A stretch of DNA of 64,000 nucleotides, taken from Athripsodes cinereus (Eukaryota; Arthropoda; Insecta; Trichoptera; Leptoceridae). Location: positions 992,001-1,056,000 of the forward strand of contig OX388310.1 of NCBI GenBank assembly GCA_947579605.1, given 5' to 3'. Shown in pieces: positions 1-11,565 of the stretch. How positions within the stretch are numbered: the stretch's first letter is position 1; each line of letters opens with the position of its first letter. Position numbers and translations under genes: made by a program. A model generated the notes under the pieces. It saw only the letters and a program-made list of their open reading frames with translations. It ran no database searches and was not told where the DNA came from.

Positions 1-68
1 TTGACGTTAAAATTGAGTATTGCAGACAAATGGGCTGTCTGCATCAAATAAAACATGATATAATTATT

Positions 69-236
69 TTAATTTTTGTTGGACAACTTCTGTTCATTTT
101 CATCTTCATTATCATCACTTTGCTGTACAATTTCTGATTCTGGCGTTAGAAAGTCTTCAATGTCGTCTTCGATATCCGACTGATTCGAACCAAGTAATAT
201 CTCATTGAATTCTTCTTCAAATGAATAATCAGCCAC
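69..236 (-). CDS. Short acidic ORF, possible N-terminal exon or transposase relic
   Basis: This is an open frame of 55 codons on the minus strand, from a GTG at 236 to TAA at 69-71. The peptide is strongly acidic (runs such as SDIEDDIEDF and DDNEDENE) with an aromatic/acidic start (VADYSFEEEFNEILLG). Acidic leaders like this occur at the N terminus of some DNA-transposon transposases and nuclear factors, but I recognise no family and there is no ATG. It could be an exon whose start lies elsewhere, a decayed gene, or chance. Confidence 0.22.
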   Translation of the reverse strand: MADYSFEEEFNEILLGSNQSDIEDDIEDFLTPESEIVQQSDDNEDENEQKLSNKN

Positions 237-1244
237 TTGAAATATTTATTTTTTTGTAAATTAGTCTTCCGAGCTTCCAAATGGTCGTTTTTCAGCTAAT
301 TTGAACAAAAAAATAAAAAAATACAAAATTTCCTATGAAAATATTTTGTATGACAAATATGGACAAGCGGTCTGACGGGCCGCTGCCATTTTTTTTAGTA
401 ACATAGCTTACGTACCAATGAACAAATGACGCGACCTCCATCTCACAACTAAATACGAAGTTACTAAGCTAGACAGCAGTGCAGAGAAAGAGGAAGGACC
501 CAAACTAGCAATTTGAAATCGATGCTGGGCCTGTGAGACCGCACGTCCACGGTAGAAGGTTAATGCAACCTTATCAAAACTTAGAAGTGATTTCTTGATC
601 CCTGCCAATCCCGAGTGTCGTTTGGCATAAGCAGAGGTTTTCACATCACTGTTTTCCTTACCTTCTTAAATAAGTTCTTAAAATTAAAAAACTGTCTTTT
701 TCCAAAACATTTCAAAATAAATGAATAAACAATAATGATCATGTTTAACCCAATATTTTAAAAAGTTTCATTCATTTTTACATTGGTGTCTGATGGTTCG
801 AAAGTTTCACAAAATAATTAATTCATAACATCTCAGTAGGTGTATTCAAGTAACTAATTGTCACGCCATCTGCCTCTTTACAATTTGCGTACCTATTTAA
901 AAATGTGTACAATGTACATACTCCACTCTGTAATAATAAGCTTCGTAATGTAACTTTCTATATTATGAAGAGCTTTCAAGGAACGCAATTTCATAAACAT
1001 AATTGCAATCAGTAGATACGCATTTTACTTCTTTAACACTTTGATTGCCTTAACAAATTCACAGATCAAGGTCCCTTTGTCACAACTAAGTTTCAATTAT
1101 GTCGATTCATAACGTTTTTTTGCCATTTCAGGGAGATATTATTCGTATTTAAAATAATATTTTATTTTCCAATGAAATAAATTGAAGGAAATGGGTAATT
1201 CTAAAGTTGTTATTCTTAAACAATTTTTCCGTTTAGTAAATCTA
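237..1244. other. AT-rich stretch, nothing recognised
   Basis: I see no supported gene. A 78-codon minus-strand frame at 408-644 has no recognisable motif, splice sites or repeat identity and is left out. Confidence 0.5.
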
Positions 1245-1339
1245 ATATTGTAACAGGTATTATTAATACAAGTCACTATGTCTTAAGGTTCACTTCTGAG
1301 CCTCCAGTTGAGAGCCATTTGTAGCACTTAATATTACTT

Positions 1340-1802
1340 TACTATTCCCTGAAGGGGAACGCAGAGAGTCAACACTTAAATACTATTTGGGCGCCAGGTG
1401 TACTCCTGAAGGGGTACACCGAGAGAGTTTAAAACACTATTTAGTAAATTCACTAGGTATATCTATTTATTATCACCACTTTACACGTAATACAACCGAC
1501 TTGACAAACATATATATAATACACAACACTATAAGTAATACAACGACTTCCCTTCCAGGCTATGTAAGAAGGAATTGGGGTAGTCGGAGAGAGAGTAGGT
1601 AAGAAGGGTCGCTACTACTGTATGGCACCAAGAGTAGGCATATCTCGGACTGCCAGGGAGAAGCGGGTAGGTAAGGAGAGTTACCTCATAGCAACAAGAG
1701 TAGGTACCTTCTTGGACAGCTATAGAGAATAACGGTAGGTAAGGAGAATTACTTCATAGCAACAAGAGTAGGTACATCTTGGACAGCTATAGAGTAACGG
1801 GT
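1340..1802. repeat. Degenerate tandem repeat cluster inside the LTR
   Basis: Two diverged units about 57 bp apart (CCTGAAGGGG at 1348 and 1405) are followed by three longer units starting with GTAGGTAAG near 1595, 1667 and 1735 (spacing 72 and 68 bp). The longer units share AACAAGAGTAGGTAC- and TTGGACAGCTATAGAG-like blocks. Repeats of this kind are common in the promoter part of LTRs. Confidence 0.6.
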
Positions 1803-1963
1803 TGGCCATGAAAGAGCCACCGCGATTCTATCTTTCAGTATGACGGGCTCCGTCTTTGATACCCTTGACTCCGTACTGGACAGCTGATTCAGACCTTGGA
1901 AGTGGATAGTGTGGTGGTGGGAGATGTACCTTGGCCTTGGACTCCGCCTTCCTATTTCCGGTC

Positions 1964-2013
1964 GGAATGTTCTAGAAGGTTCTAGAAAGTTCGGGAACAT
2001 TCTGGAGACTTCC
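1964..2013. promoter_or_regulatory. Heat-shock element array (ten contiguous pentamers)
   Basis: Ten contiguous 5-bp modules alternate nGAAn and nTTCn in exact phase over 50 bp. Nine fit perfectly and only the ninth (GGAGA) deviates. Three inverted nGAAn modules already form a heat shock factor trimer site, so this array could bind several HSF trimers. It sits about 130 bp from the right end of the LTR, so HSF control of the retrotransposon is the natural reading; binding itself is inferred. Confidence 0.7.
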
Positions 2014-2273
2014 ATCAAAGAGACATCTATCGGTGAACCTGGCAACTAATCAGGTATTATCTGTGTCTTGACAGCGGCTGTCAGTCATATTTGGCAGGTT
2101 ATGTTATTATTATGTTATGTCAAAAATACGTGGTGTTACAATATATAATTTTGAGACCTGCTAACGTACTTTTTAGGGTTTTTTAATACGAAAACGGTAC
2201 ATCTTTTACTACTTTTCAAAACGAATAAGTTGAGTTTTAAGCTTATTTCAAACTAACACTTATATCTGTAAGA

Positions 2274-2520
2274 TTTTTTTTTTTTTTTTTTTATTCTTTA
2301 CTATACACTCATTACAAGCAATTTTACACATAAACCTACTACTACTACCATACAATAACGACATGTCCCACAAGAGAGGTATCCACCACGCAACTCTCAG
2401 ATGGCTAAATTTTAGATATAAAATATCTTTAAACATAAATACATCACAATATTAAATACAATCAATATTCAAAGGGCGAGTTTATCGCAGAGGAGCGATC
2501 GTCACCTTCTGACAAATCTA
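2274..2520 (-). repeat. LINE 3' end with poly(A), family B
   Basis: On the minus strand this ends in a run of A (plus-strand T run about 2274-2292). It carries the block GGCGAGTTTATCGC, which recurs with flanking similarity at 12330-12470, 21500-21630, 44850-44960 and 53955-54100. I read it as the 3' UTR of a non-LTR retrotransposon; no coding part is present. Confidence 0.45.
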
Positions 2521-4829
2521 TCTGATTTTTTTATATCAATCTGTTCAAGCAATAATATCTTTAATGTGTAAAATACTGTTTATGATTTATTTGTGTGACG
2601 ATTTTTTTCGTCTTGATCACTAAAACTGTTAAAAAATATATTTTAGACATTGATTAACCCCCAAGAACAACAGTGAGAGTAATTACAACGTCACGAGAGT
2701 CCTGTAAGGGGACTACCTACTCCACATTGTATACATAATCATAATACTCGCATAATTATAATGGCGAATTGCTGTGGTTACCCCCATTACAATATTATGC
2801 GACACATGGAGGTGAACACGCATGACTTTCATACAATTATCAACATGAAGTATGTAAAACTAATTATTTATATAGATAATAAGTATGTATATGGACAAAT
2901 AAAATGAAATATATTTTTTGTTTGAGTCAGGGAACGGATTGGTAAATAATTTGTATATTTAAAACTAAATTCTGCTTAAGATCAATAATTTATATGATCA
3001 ATAAACCAATGTTTGTCTAGGTATACCTATATTTAATTTTTAAAAGAATCGTTTCAGAAACAGAATCTATGAGACTAATTGAAGCATATATTTTGATGTT
3101 TTAATTTTGAAAAAAAAAAAAAGTAAGTTTAGTGTTAATATTAAAGTACGATAAACGACTGATAATTCAGGAAATTAGACGTAATGTAGAGGTTTCAGGA
3201 AAATTATTATAGACATGTTTGTTATTTACTTATTGCTTACACTGAAAAAAATAAATGCATAAATATACTATACAATTTTATTATAATATAAGTTTTTAAA
3301 TGTCATACTAAAACAGTTTTTAATTTTCATGTATGATTTTGTAATTAATCAATAAATAAATAATTAATTGACTAAATAGGTTCCTTCGAAAATTAGGTTT
3401 CAAGAGACATATTTTTATTTTTTATTTTTATTTTATTTTATTTAATTCAATACACAACTTATATTTCGATACATTTATTTTGATATTTTATTATAGTTAA
3501 CAATAAACACTTCGTATTCCCCAAACAGCAATGGAATGCTGGTATAAGGGGAGGATGTTATTCTAAAACTCAAGCACAAAATGTCTTCTCACAAAAATTG
3601 CTTCTTACATAATTGTCTCTGTTCGGCTTCATAGTATATAGTTTTCCAATATTTCTTAAATTAATATTTCTTATATTAACTGTAATATCTGAATATCATA
3701 AAAATTGGACATAACAACTTTTGCAAAATTACCACAGATATAGAAACATTAAAATAATGAACTACACAAATGTATTATTGATTCTATTACTACCCTTAAG
3801 TACTGTATAGTACAGTATCATTTGCTGTTGCACATTATATATTATTATCAATATGGAATATGGAAATATGTACCTAGTCACTTCAGGCTAAATCCACACA
3901 TAAATATTTCTTACATAACATTAGGTATGTATATCCTCAATATACCTAGGTACTCTGTAATTAGGAAAGATAGAGGAAAAATAATACACTTTTTACCAAA
4001 TCATTTATACTGGGCAAGCTTGTTTGTGGTTAAGAACATTTTAAATATTTTATTTATTAACGAAGATATTAATTATATCTAAATTTACTATGGAAATGTA
4101 TGAAAGTTTTACTTAAAATTGCAGGATTCGTAACAAACATTTTAGTTAGTACCTACTAGTTATCTAATACAACAATACTGAAATCCAATGTTGATTAGGG
4201 ATTATTTTGGTAATAAAATATTACGCTTGCTAACGATAAAAAATCTTCAGTTATGTGAATTAGAATTGTATAAGTACATATTTTTTTATATTTGCATGCA
4301 TATTTTGGATTCGGATATCTAATATTTTATTTTTATTCATTCTTTATAGATCATACAGTTATAACAAAAAAGTTTAACAATTAGTTACAACAATGAACAA
4401 ACCAATGAAGACCCCTTCCTAACCAACTAATTAACAGAAATTTGAGGTAGGTACTTTGGAAATGATAATGGAAAACATACATATCTCACCATAGAAAACT
4501 ATAAAATATAGAATAGGATTATCATGTATGCATTAAAGCATTAAACAATATAATAATGAATTTTCCAATAACCAGGTAAGGGCCTGGGGACCTATTTATT
4601 TTTCCCCCGAGCGATGCCTGGTTATAAAAGCTAGTATAATGATAAATACACAACATTACACATTAGTGCAGTATAGCGTTCAAAGTGTAATATAAATAAT
4701 TGGAACTCTTTATAAATATCTACAGATTATAATATATTATTCATGCCAATTGTATGTGTTAGGTATTATGTATGTATATACGGGTTGTCCATTTTCTCCC
4801 TCAAATAATTCATACCTATTAAGGTATCT
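2521..4829. other. AT-rich stretch, nothing recognised
   Basis: Very AT-rich with homopolymers (for example near 3110) and TACCTA microrepeats. An 86-codon plus-strand frame at 3822-4082 is low-complexity AT-rich sequence and not supported as a gene. Confidence 0.5.
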
Positions 4830-4837
4830 ATCTGTAC

Positions 4838-5797
4838 CAGGGGTCGGCAACCTACGACCCGCGGGTCACTAAGTGACCTATTTGATAATTTCAAATGACC
4901 CAATTTAGTTATGAAAATAATGTTTAATATATGTAAATGAATTATAAAATATAAAGCAAACATGAAGCGAACATATTGAGAATAAAAAAAGATTGAAAAT
5001 TGAATCTGATATTAAGAAGAACATTATAGTTCGATTCAAAGTTGCAGTATAACGATAATAGGCAGAATACAGCGACATTGTCCGAACAAATTTTGCTGAC
5101 CAAACTGACCCAAATGTATCTTTATTTATTTATTTATTTATTGATACATCAACGGCCCACTGGCCTTTTAATAGTAAGGTTGGCACAATATAAAATATAA
5201 CAACAACAAATATTTCAGTATTATACAAATTAGTATAGATATAAACATTTACAGATGCTATGTTAAAGAATATATAAAAAAAAAACCTTATCAAATAAAA
5301 ACAGTAAAATTGGTGTGAGCAAGTGTAGGCATACGTAATAACACAACAAATCAAAACAAACATTAAAAAAATATTAAGTAGGTATTTAAAACACTTCAAT
5401 CAGGTATTACAAAGAAATACAGTACAAACAAAACAAAATAAGTCATACAATAATAGTATGCATGCATGTATAGCCAAGCAGTATCATAGTATACGTAAAT
5501 ATCAATCAATCAATATTCCCGAACTTGCAACAACAATCGAAACACAAACACCAACACTCCGCTCAAAATCCAACAACCACATACAATATATTCCAACTAA
5601 TACTTTTGTACATATTATCTAATTTTAAATAGGTATCAATCTAGTTTTAAATCTGCTCGTGAATGATACTAACGTTTTGAAACCGTTAAAAAATAATTAG
5701 TGATAATTTAAATACATAGTAAATAAAACTCATTATTTAATCAACTCTCATATTAGTTGACTTTGAATCGCAGCCAAAAAAAGGTTGCCGACCCCTG
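4838..5797. mobile_element. Non-autonomous hAT transposon, 960 bp
   Basis: The ends are CAGGGGTCGGCAACCT and its perfect 16-bp inverse, a typical hAT terminus. Flanks are ATCTGTAC (4830-4837) and ATCTATAC (5798-5805), an 8-bp target duplication with one later mutation. No transposase frame remains. Inside, from about 5116, is an (ATTT)n-led block that looks like a minus-strand LINE 3' tail inserted into the element. Confidence 0.8.
5116..5450 (-). repeat. LINE 3' tail nested in the hAT element
   Basis: A TTTA microsatellite at 5121-5142 followed by ATCAACGGCCCACTGGCC and AT-rich sequence resembles, on the minus strand, a LINE 3' UTR ending in (TAAA)n. The 89-codon minus frame at 5130-5399 is low complexity and is part of this repeat. 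Confidence 0.35.
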
Positions 5798-5926
5798 ATC
5801 TATACCATAACGATAATATTCATAAGTGAGGTAGCCAATACATTTCATCCGTGTAATTGACATATAAATGTTTTCTGTAAAATCAGGAAGGCTTACAATA
5901 AAAATAATATTTAGGTGCTTCATCCC

Positions 5927-6178
5927 GTGGAGCACCCGGTAAAGAACTAGCCTCCCACTATTCTCTGTAAGTTTTCGAGTGCCCTGTAAAAGGCAGGAGT
6001 TCGAAAAAATAAAGACATTTTACATATTAAATTCAGCGATGAGGTTTGCCACCCATCCTGAATGTCTAGAATTTATATTGGCAAGCAGAGGACATCTTGT
6101 ATGTTTATTATATGCAGTTGATCTGTTGGCTACCCCACTTGTGGGATATGCCGTGATTGTATAATAGTAGTAGTATCT
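5927..6178 (+). repeat. Interspersed family A (LINE-like 3' end), sense copy
   Basis: This is one of the fullest copies of the commonest repeat here. It runs from GTGGAGCACCCGGTAAAGAA through CTGTAAAAGGCAGG and GTTTGCCACCCATCCTGAA to ACCCCACTTGTGGGATATGC, with a (TAG)n tail. The sense frame reads ATHPECLEFILASRG and LLATPLVGYAVIV. The microsatellite tail and one fixed end point suggest a LINE 3' end, but the parent element is not identified. Confidence 0.65.
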
Positions 6179-7299
6179 AGTATATACTTCATATTGGGTC
6201 AATATTTCAATGTAACCTTAGCCAACTGTTATTAAGCTAACCCTTAATTTGTGGTACCTAACTAGGTGTCAAGAAGATGGACCAGAAATCATATTTATTT
6301 AATTATAATTATATTATGATGTGATTGATTTTATTAATATTGTATAATTATTATTAGATAAGTCATTGATTAGCCTTCGAAGAATGTTGCGTGACTAAAC
6401 ATCAGAATAATAATTATGATGATGTCGTTGATGTTATATGAGATGTTTGCTAGGGATACAATGACATTCACCAAGGAATAAATACTAAGTAGCTACTTAT
6501 AACATTGTGTGTCTCAATAATAAAATTACCTACGGACGATGACCTATAACATGGACTGAAAATTCAAAGAAAAAATTGGTAATGCGACCAATCAAATTTT
6601 GCGACCAATATAATTTCATATCTATCAGGTTTAAATGAGAGTTGGTTCCAAAAGATGCGTTCATATCTCTCTCGAGTCCTTCGTTGTAAATGCATTTATA
6701 AAAATTATTATGTTAGTATTGTTCCAGAATAAAAATATGATGGTCCATATATTAGAAGTGCACCTTTTTATATACCAACCACCATTGTTTGTTTATATAA
6801 TTATGTTCATATAGGTACATATAAATATAAAGGTACAGAATATATTTTGTGTTGCAGACTTGAAGGACATTCATTGTTTTTTTTTTGTTTTAAATAATAA
6901 TACTTTCTTCAATCAATGTTCATACAAAACCAGAGACAATACATCACCAATATGGACACAATTATGTTGCAGCAGTCCCATCAAGTTGCCCTGTATCGAG
7001 GTGTGCTGCCTAAAATTATTTTTATTGCTTTAACAGGTATATAAGACGACTGATGAGTAAAAAAGTGACCATTGCCATCTGAATGTTGTGGAGAGAAATG
7101 GCAGAATATTATTCTTCCTTTAATTTTATTTAAAACATTATAATATATTCTCAGAATATTTGTACTGTGTTACCAATCTAGTAAGGCTATGTCTACTGAT
7201 AGACTATCATCATAGCGACACGAAGACTAAGTATTGGTATAATCTGAAGCAATCATTGTCAAGACGGAAGGTCAAGGTTTTTTAACTTGATTCCTTACA
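6179..7299. other. AT-rich stretch, nothing firm
   Basis: No gene is seen. Sequence at about 6565-6612 (TGCGACCAATCAAATTTTGC) weakly resembles the 3' portion of the Helitron at 28489-28803 and may be a decayed relative. Confidence 0.4.
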
Positions 7300-7629
7300 G
7301 TTTTATACAGAGATGTGACGTATTTCAAATAAAAGTATTTAAAATACAAATACAAAATACAAAATACGTATTTGTATTTTGTATTTCAAATACCTTTTTG
7401 TAAAAAGTATTTTGTATTTTATTTGAAATACTTTTTTTGAGTATTTTGTATTTTACACAAAATACTTTTACAAAATACCTTTTTATTGTTTGAAACAAAA
7501 TTCTGCCATTAATTGATATGTGCGTACGCAAGCTATTTTTGCCAATTTGTTGAATTACAAATATAACGTTTCCATTAGAGTACTCCATGTTAGAGATATA
7601 CACACATAATAATGATGATTGAACAAATT

Positions 7630-7830
7630 ATACATGACGCCGTTTAACGATCCATGGCCATTTCAAGGGCGCTGTGATTTCTCCTGAATGGTAGCATTTT
7701 CAATTTTGTCTGAAGGCAATCTATTCCAGGCAAATGACGCTGCGACTTTGTTTCTTCTTTCTGCAAATTTAGAGGTATTTGCCCTTTTGAGTTCAACGAG
7801 TTTAAGAAGCTGGGCACAGCCTTCGCCACA
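7630..7830 (-). pseudogene. Diverged LINE C-terminal fragment inside the hAT element
   Basis: Read on the minus strand, the sequence gives AASFAWNRLPSDK and, after a frame change, TKLKMLPFRRNHSALE. These align in order with VGPVTWNRLP and SKLKTELFTGALE of the LINE 3' ends at 13640-13925 and 17815-18245. The GACGCCGTTTAAC 3' boundary is shared too. It is an older relic than those copies. Confidence 0.5.
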
Positions 7831-8249
7831 CATTTTCGTCAGCGGAACAGCTCAGTGGGTAGTGTGCTGCCTTGTGGACAGTGAGATACAGTTTAAACAC
7901 CAGTATCTCTAGGACTCTCAGTTAGTGTAGACTTCTTAGTAGTGAAGTTATGTGGCAGCTCTCATTCTCTCTGTAAATGATCCGGAGGCAACACTAAAAA
8001 CCATCTGAAGACGATAAGGAAGAGTCTGGAGCAGTCCTGTATACTGTATGTATGATGTTACAGTAGTCCATACGATTTCAGATTTGGATTATCCATTCTG
8101 ATTTATTTTGCAGCCCAAGTCAGGAATTCTCTTACCTGCTTGATGATACTCAATCCATTTATGACAATTTTCGGCTTATCTCTTCTAACAACCGTACATT
8201 TTGTCATGACTTAGTTAATTTTTTTTTTCTATTTTGACAGTTCTTCCTA

Positions 8250-8715
8250 AGGCTCATCCTCATTGTCTGCAAGCAATGATACATCGAATCATGTCAACCC
8301 TTTCTCCATTTATGTATACTCTTGTCCAGTTTTTCATTCATCAATGGCATTAATCAATTGTCTGCAAGCAATGCTATATCGAATCATGTCAACCCTTTCT
8401 CCATTTATGTATACTCTTGTCCAGTTTTTCATTCATCAATGGCATTCATCAATTGTCTGCAAGCAATGCTATATCGAATCATGTCAACCCTTTCTCCATT
8501 TATGTATACTCTTGTCCAGTTTTTCATTCATCAATTGTCTGCAAGCAATGCTATATCGAATCATGTCAACCCTTTCTCCATTTATGTATACTCTTGTCCA
8601 GTTTTTCATTCATCAATGGCATTCATCAATTGTCTGCAAGCAATGCTATATCGAATCATGTCAACCCTTTCTCCATTTATGTATACTTTTGTCCAGTTTT
8701 TAATTTCTCTTTCAT
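8250..8715. repeat. 95-bp minisatellite, about five units
   Basis: TGTCTGCAAGCAATG recurs at 8264, 8359, 8454, 8536 and 8631. Three periods are exactly 95 bp and one is 82 bp, lacking a 13-bp GGCATTCATCAA-like segment. Because 95 is not a multiple of three, one repeated peptide set appears in all three plus frames, which explains the overlapping 146-, 161- and 106-codon frames here. They are not taken as genes. Confidence 0.85.
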
Positions 8716-9282
8716 TCATCAATGGTTTAAATATTAAATACTTTTGTCTTACACCTTGTTCGACTATTTGTAAAAAGTATTTTAAAAAGGTATTAAAAGT
8801 ATTTTGAAAATACGTATTTTGTATTTTGTATTTAAATACCATTATGAAAAAGTATTTAGTATTTTGTATTTGAAATACAAAAATTCAAAAGTATTTGTAT
8901 TTTGTATTTAAATACTTTTTTGAAAGTATTTTGCACATCTCTGGTTTTATACTTCTATGATTAGCAACCGTGGTGTCACGGATTAGACAAAATTTGCTCT
9001 TTTCTGAAAAAGTTTATGAGATACCCGTTTTATTTATTAACTACGTCAATGGTAGGTATACTTTATTAGATAAAACACATTAATATAAATAATTACTTAT
9101 AAAATATAAGACACGAAGACACAAATAATGCTTTACTCTATTTGAAATTTTACTCATGACGTCCTAATTTAGAATATTTGAATCAGTCCATAAGGTTGAA
9201 AATTAAAATTATAAAAAGTTCTAAGTAGGTATAAAAAGACAATAAAACAAAATATTTAATTAACGCAATATGTTAAATAAAG

Positions 9283-9560
9283 TGTGTATAGACGGGAGAT
9301 GTTGATCCATTCAAGTTCTGAAATAGATAATTTATGAGATTGTTACTTCTATGGTTTGTATTAAATGTTTCTCAGTTGGTGTACCCTATATCGCAACAGT
9401 GAAAATGGTGGAATTGGCAACGTTGTTCATGGACACCGAAAGTGTTGCAATTTGTAAGCGTTGGGACGCCTTTCTCACTTTTTCCTATTAGATTTTGCAC
9501 AATGTTACATTGTGTATTCGTTTGACATTTGAGCATTGTGCCCAAGCCTAGTAAAACAAT
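9283..9560 (-). repeat. Interspersed family H, linear minus copy
   Basis: The reverse complement matches the repeat at 37109-37400 and the arms at 57755-58305: TTCCACCATT, the CGTTGTCCATGGACACC block, and an ACAATGTAACATTGTG-like segment. It is more diverged than the other copies. Confidence 0.5.
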
Positions 9561-9639
9561 AAAAATAATAATAATACCTAGACATTTTTTTTTTAAGATG
9601 CGACGTTGTGTGGAAAAACCACCGCAAGGGTCCATTCAA

Positions 9640-10361
9640 GAATCATAACACCTCCTGAACAATAGGGTTTTTAACCCAGCCCTGAACACCTCCACACTCT
9701 CCAGAGTTCGCAAATCATAGGAAATTTTGTTTTACACCAACGGACCAGCCACACACAAGGAAAAATAGTAAATATTCTAAATATTTGTTAATAATTTGTA
9801 TAAATAACGAAAAATAAATAAACAGTAAATAAATAAAATCTCCAGTTCATATCTGTTCAGAGTCAGTGGTGGATGATGCTTTCACAAGGATGCTAATAGT
9901 TATTATAATTCATTATAATTTATAATATATAAAATATTTAAGTATAGCAGATAGATATGGAGATAGTTATGTAGGTATATTATACATATATCCTACGCTA
10001 CAACCAGTTACCTACCTAATTGCGTTGCGTGACATGGTATGCGTCGGGGCGACCACGACTTGACTTGCGGTGAACACTCGGAGCCTCCGGAGTTAGGTAC
10101 TGTAATAATATGTAGCTTTTGTAATGTGTACTTTCACACACTCGAAACAAAGCTTTGCTAAGTTACAAGACAAACTTTAGATACTTCTTGCTAAAAATTA
10201 ATTTATTTAAGACAGATACATTTTCTTTTATTCTAATTTTTAAATATTTTATAATCAATATTTTTTTGAATGTGCCTACATCTCCTTCGTTAGCTTATTT
10301 GAGATATTTGAATTTTTGACACAATCAGGTACCTAAACCTGGATTTACTTTTTCAATGGTT
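9640..10361. other. No gene recognised
   Basis: Mostly AT-rich. A short GC-richer patch at about 10020-10100 has no open frame or motif that I can name. Confidence 0.4.
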
Positions 10362-10435
10362 CTGGGTGTTACATGTGCCCATAATACATGATTCATATCT
10401 TAGTTTGGGACTAGCTCGATTTGTCTTAGTTTTAA
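10362..10435 (+). repeat. SINE-2 body fragment
   Basis: The segment contains CTGGGTGTTACATGTG and CATAATACATGATTCATATC followed by TTTGGGACTAGCTCGAT. It matches the tRNA-unrelated body of the SINE copies at 34788-35075, 41595-41880 and 53590-53700. The tRNA-like head is missing. Confidence 0.55.
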
Positions 10436-10542
10436 AAAAAATAATAGTGTAGATGTTTATTTATTTATTCATTATTTACAGTAGATTGATTATCAACAAG
10501 TTCACAGCGAAATTTAACTATAACTAGGTACTCTATTAATAC

Positions 10543-10680
10543 GGCATATCCCACAAGTGGAGTAGCCAGCAGGTCAGTTGCATGCAACAAAAATGCAATC
10601 TTTCCTCTCCAGGCCAACAAAAATTAAGGCATTAAGGATGGGTGATTGTGGGCACAAGGTTGATCTCATAAACTTCCTTC
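10543..10680 (-). repeat. Family A copy (antisense)
   Basis: It starts with CGGCATATCCCACAAGTGG and continues with GTAGCCAGCAGG, CATGCAACAAAAATGCAATC and AAGGATGGGTG, then loses similarity. This is the 3' part of family A read from its tail. Confidence 0.6.
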
Positions 10681-11404
10681 TGCAAAATCCATTCGAAAAT
10701 TAATACCTACACCCTCAATGAAGCCTTCGTAGAAAATCTCACATCAAAGTAATGAAGATAATGTGAATAAAGGCGAAGGCGTTGAATACATTCATGCATG
10801 GACAAGATCAGTTATTACAGAATACATGATACATACAATCCACAGCTGATTAGGTTTTCATGTAAATCAAGATATACCCATTTAAATTAACTACTACTAC
10901 CACTGCTAATGATTGAATATTGATTATTATTATTTATCATTATTGATCTAGATCTATACCTAATGTTAAGATTCGATCTACGTTCAGTTGTGAAAAAAAA
11001 ACAACAGTAGATACAGGTAAGTACTCTTAAATATGTACTTGTACATAGATATGATCTGCATATATGTAATTATAATATTATTACTTTGATCTGCCACTTA
11101 TTCGCTATTGAAGACGCAACGCACTGGTTGCCATTTAGCGTATCGGAAAATACCAGTTAGGTATACAACTTTTTTTAAAAAAAGAAATAATATATTCTTG
11201 GCGGCGAAATTGGCAGACTTGGCCACGTTCTTATAAGACCAAAGACGTCTCTCTCGTTAAAAAAAACAATATAGAAGAAAAAACGTTGGATTTTATATAA
11301 CACTAAAAAAAGTATTGTTTATAATAATTAAACATGGACATCCACCATGTACCGTCGGTTGAAAACATTTCACTATAAGAAGATATTTATAGTCAATATT
11401 GGAC
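10681..11404. other. No gene recognised
   Basis: AT-rich sequence with poly(A)/poly(T) runs near 10990 and 11170. I see nothing else. Confidence 0.4.
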
Positions 11405-11565
11405 TATAATTATATACTTATAGTCAAATGCTGAATAAGAGGAACAGACATGCGTGGATGAGAAATTGTATGAATGTGGAGGAAACGAAGGAAGTGTGTA
11501 AAGATAGATCTATTTGGCGTTCCGTTCTCTCTGTCTGCCCGACTTGGTACACGGCCTGAAAGTAT
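11405..11565 (+). pseudogene. LINE C-terminal fragment
   Basis: The plus strand reads RHAWMRNCMNVEETKEVCKD followed by RSIWRSVLSVCPTWYTA and a stop. The pattern (x)CMxVxExKxVCKDRSxWRSV is shared with the fragments near 38190-38400 and 43285-43620 and is typical of the extreme C terminus of lepidopteran LINE ORFs. It is a 5'-truncated dead copy. Confidence 0.55.

Larger units (their letters stand above)
1249..2140. mobile_element. Solo LTR (retrotransposon), 892 bp
   Basis: The segment begins TGTAACA and ends TGTTACA, the TG...CA inverted termini of LTRs. It is flanked on both sides by ATAT (1245-1248 and 2141-2144), a plausible 4-bp target duplication, which gives an 11-bp inverted match overall. 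No gag or pol sequence is next to it, so it reads as a solo LTR left by recombination. Inside are tandem repeats (1340-1802) and a heat-shock-element array (1964-2013). Orientation is unknown; a 98-codon minus-strand frame at 1749-2045 lies wholly inside and is probably not a protein. Size and 4-bp duplication would suit Ty3/Gypsy, but no coding part confirms this. Confidence 0.6.
7308..8943. mobile_element. hAT transposon, 1636 bp, non-autonomous
   Basis: The termini are CAGAGATGTG and CACATCTCTG, flanked by a perfect 8-bp duplication GTTTTATA (7300-7307 and 8944-8951), diagnostic of hAT insertion. Both subterminal regions (about 7320-7490 and 8770-8935) are dense in GTATTTTGTATTT-like motifs in both orientations, as expected of subterminal transposase-binding repeats. 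The interior holds no transposase. It carries a diverged LINE fragment (7630-7830) and a 95-bp minisatellite (8250-8715). Confidence 0.85.

Noticed and set aside
1749..2045. 98-codon minus-strand frame
   Set aside because: It lies entirely in the solo LTR, across tandem repeats and the heat-shock array; no protein motif.
8263..8807. Overlapping plus-strand frames of 146, 161 and 106 codons
   Set aside because: All are readings of the same 95-bp tandem repeat in rotating frames.
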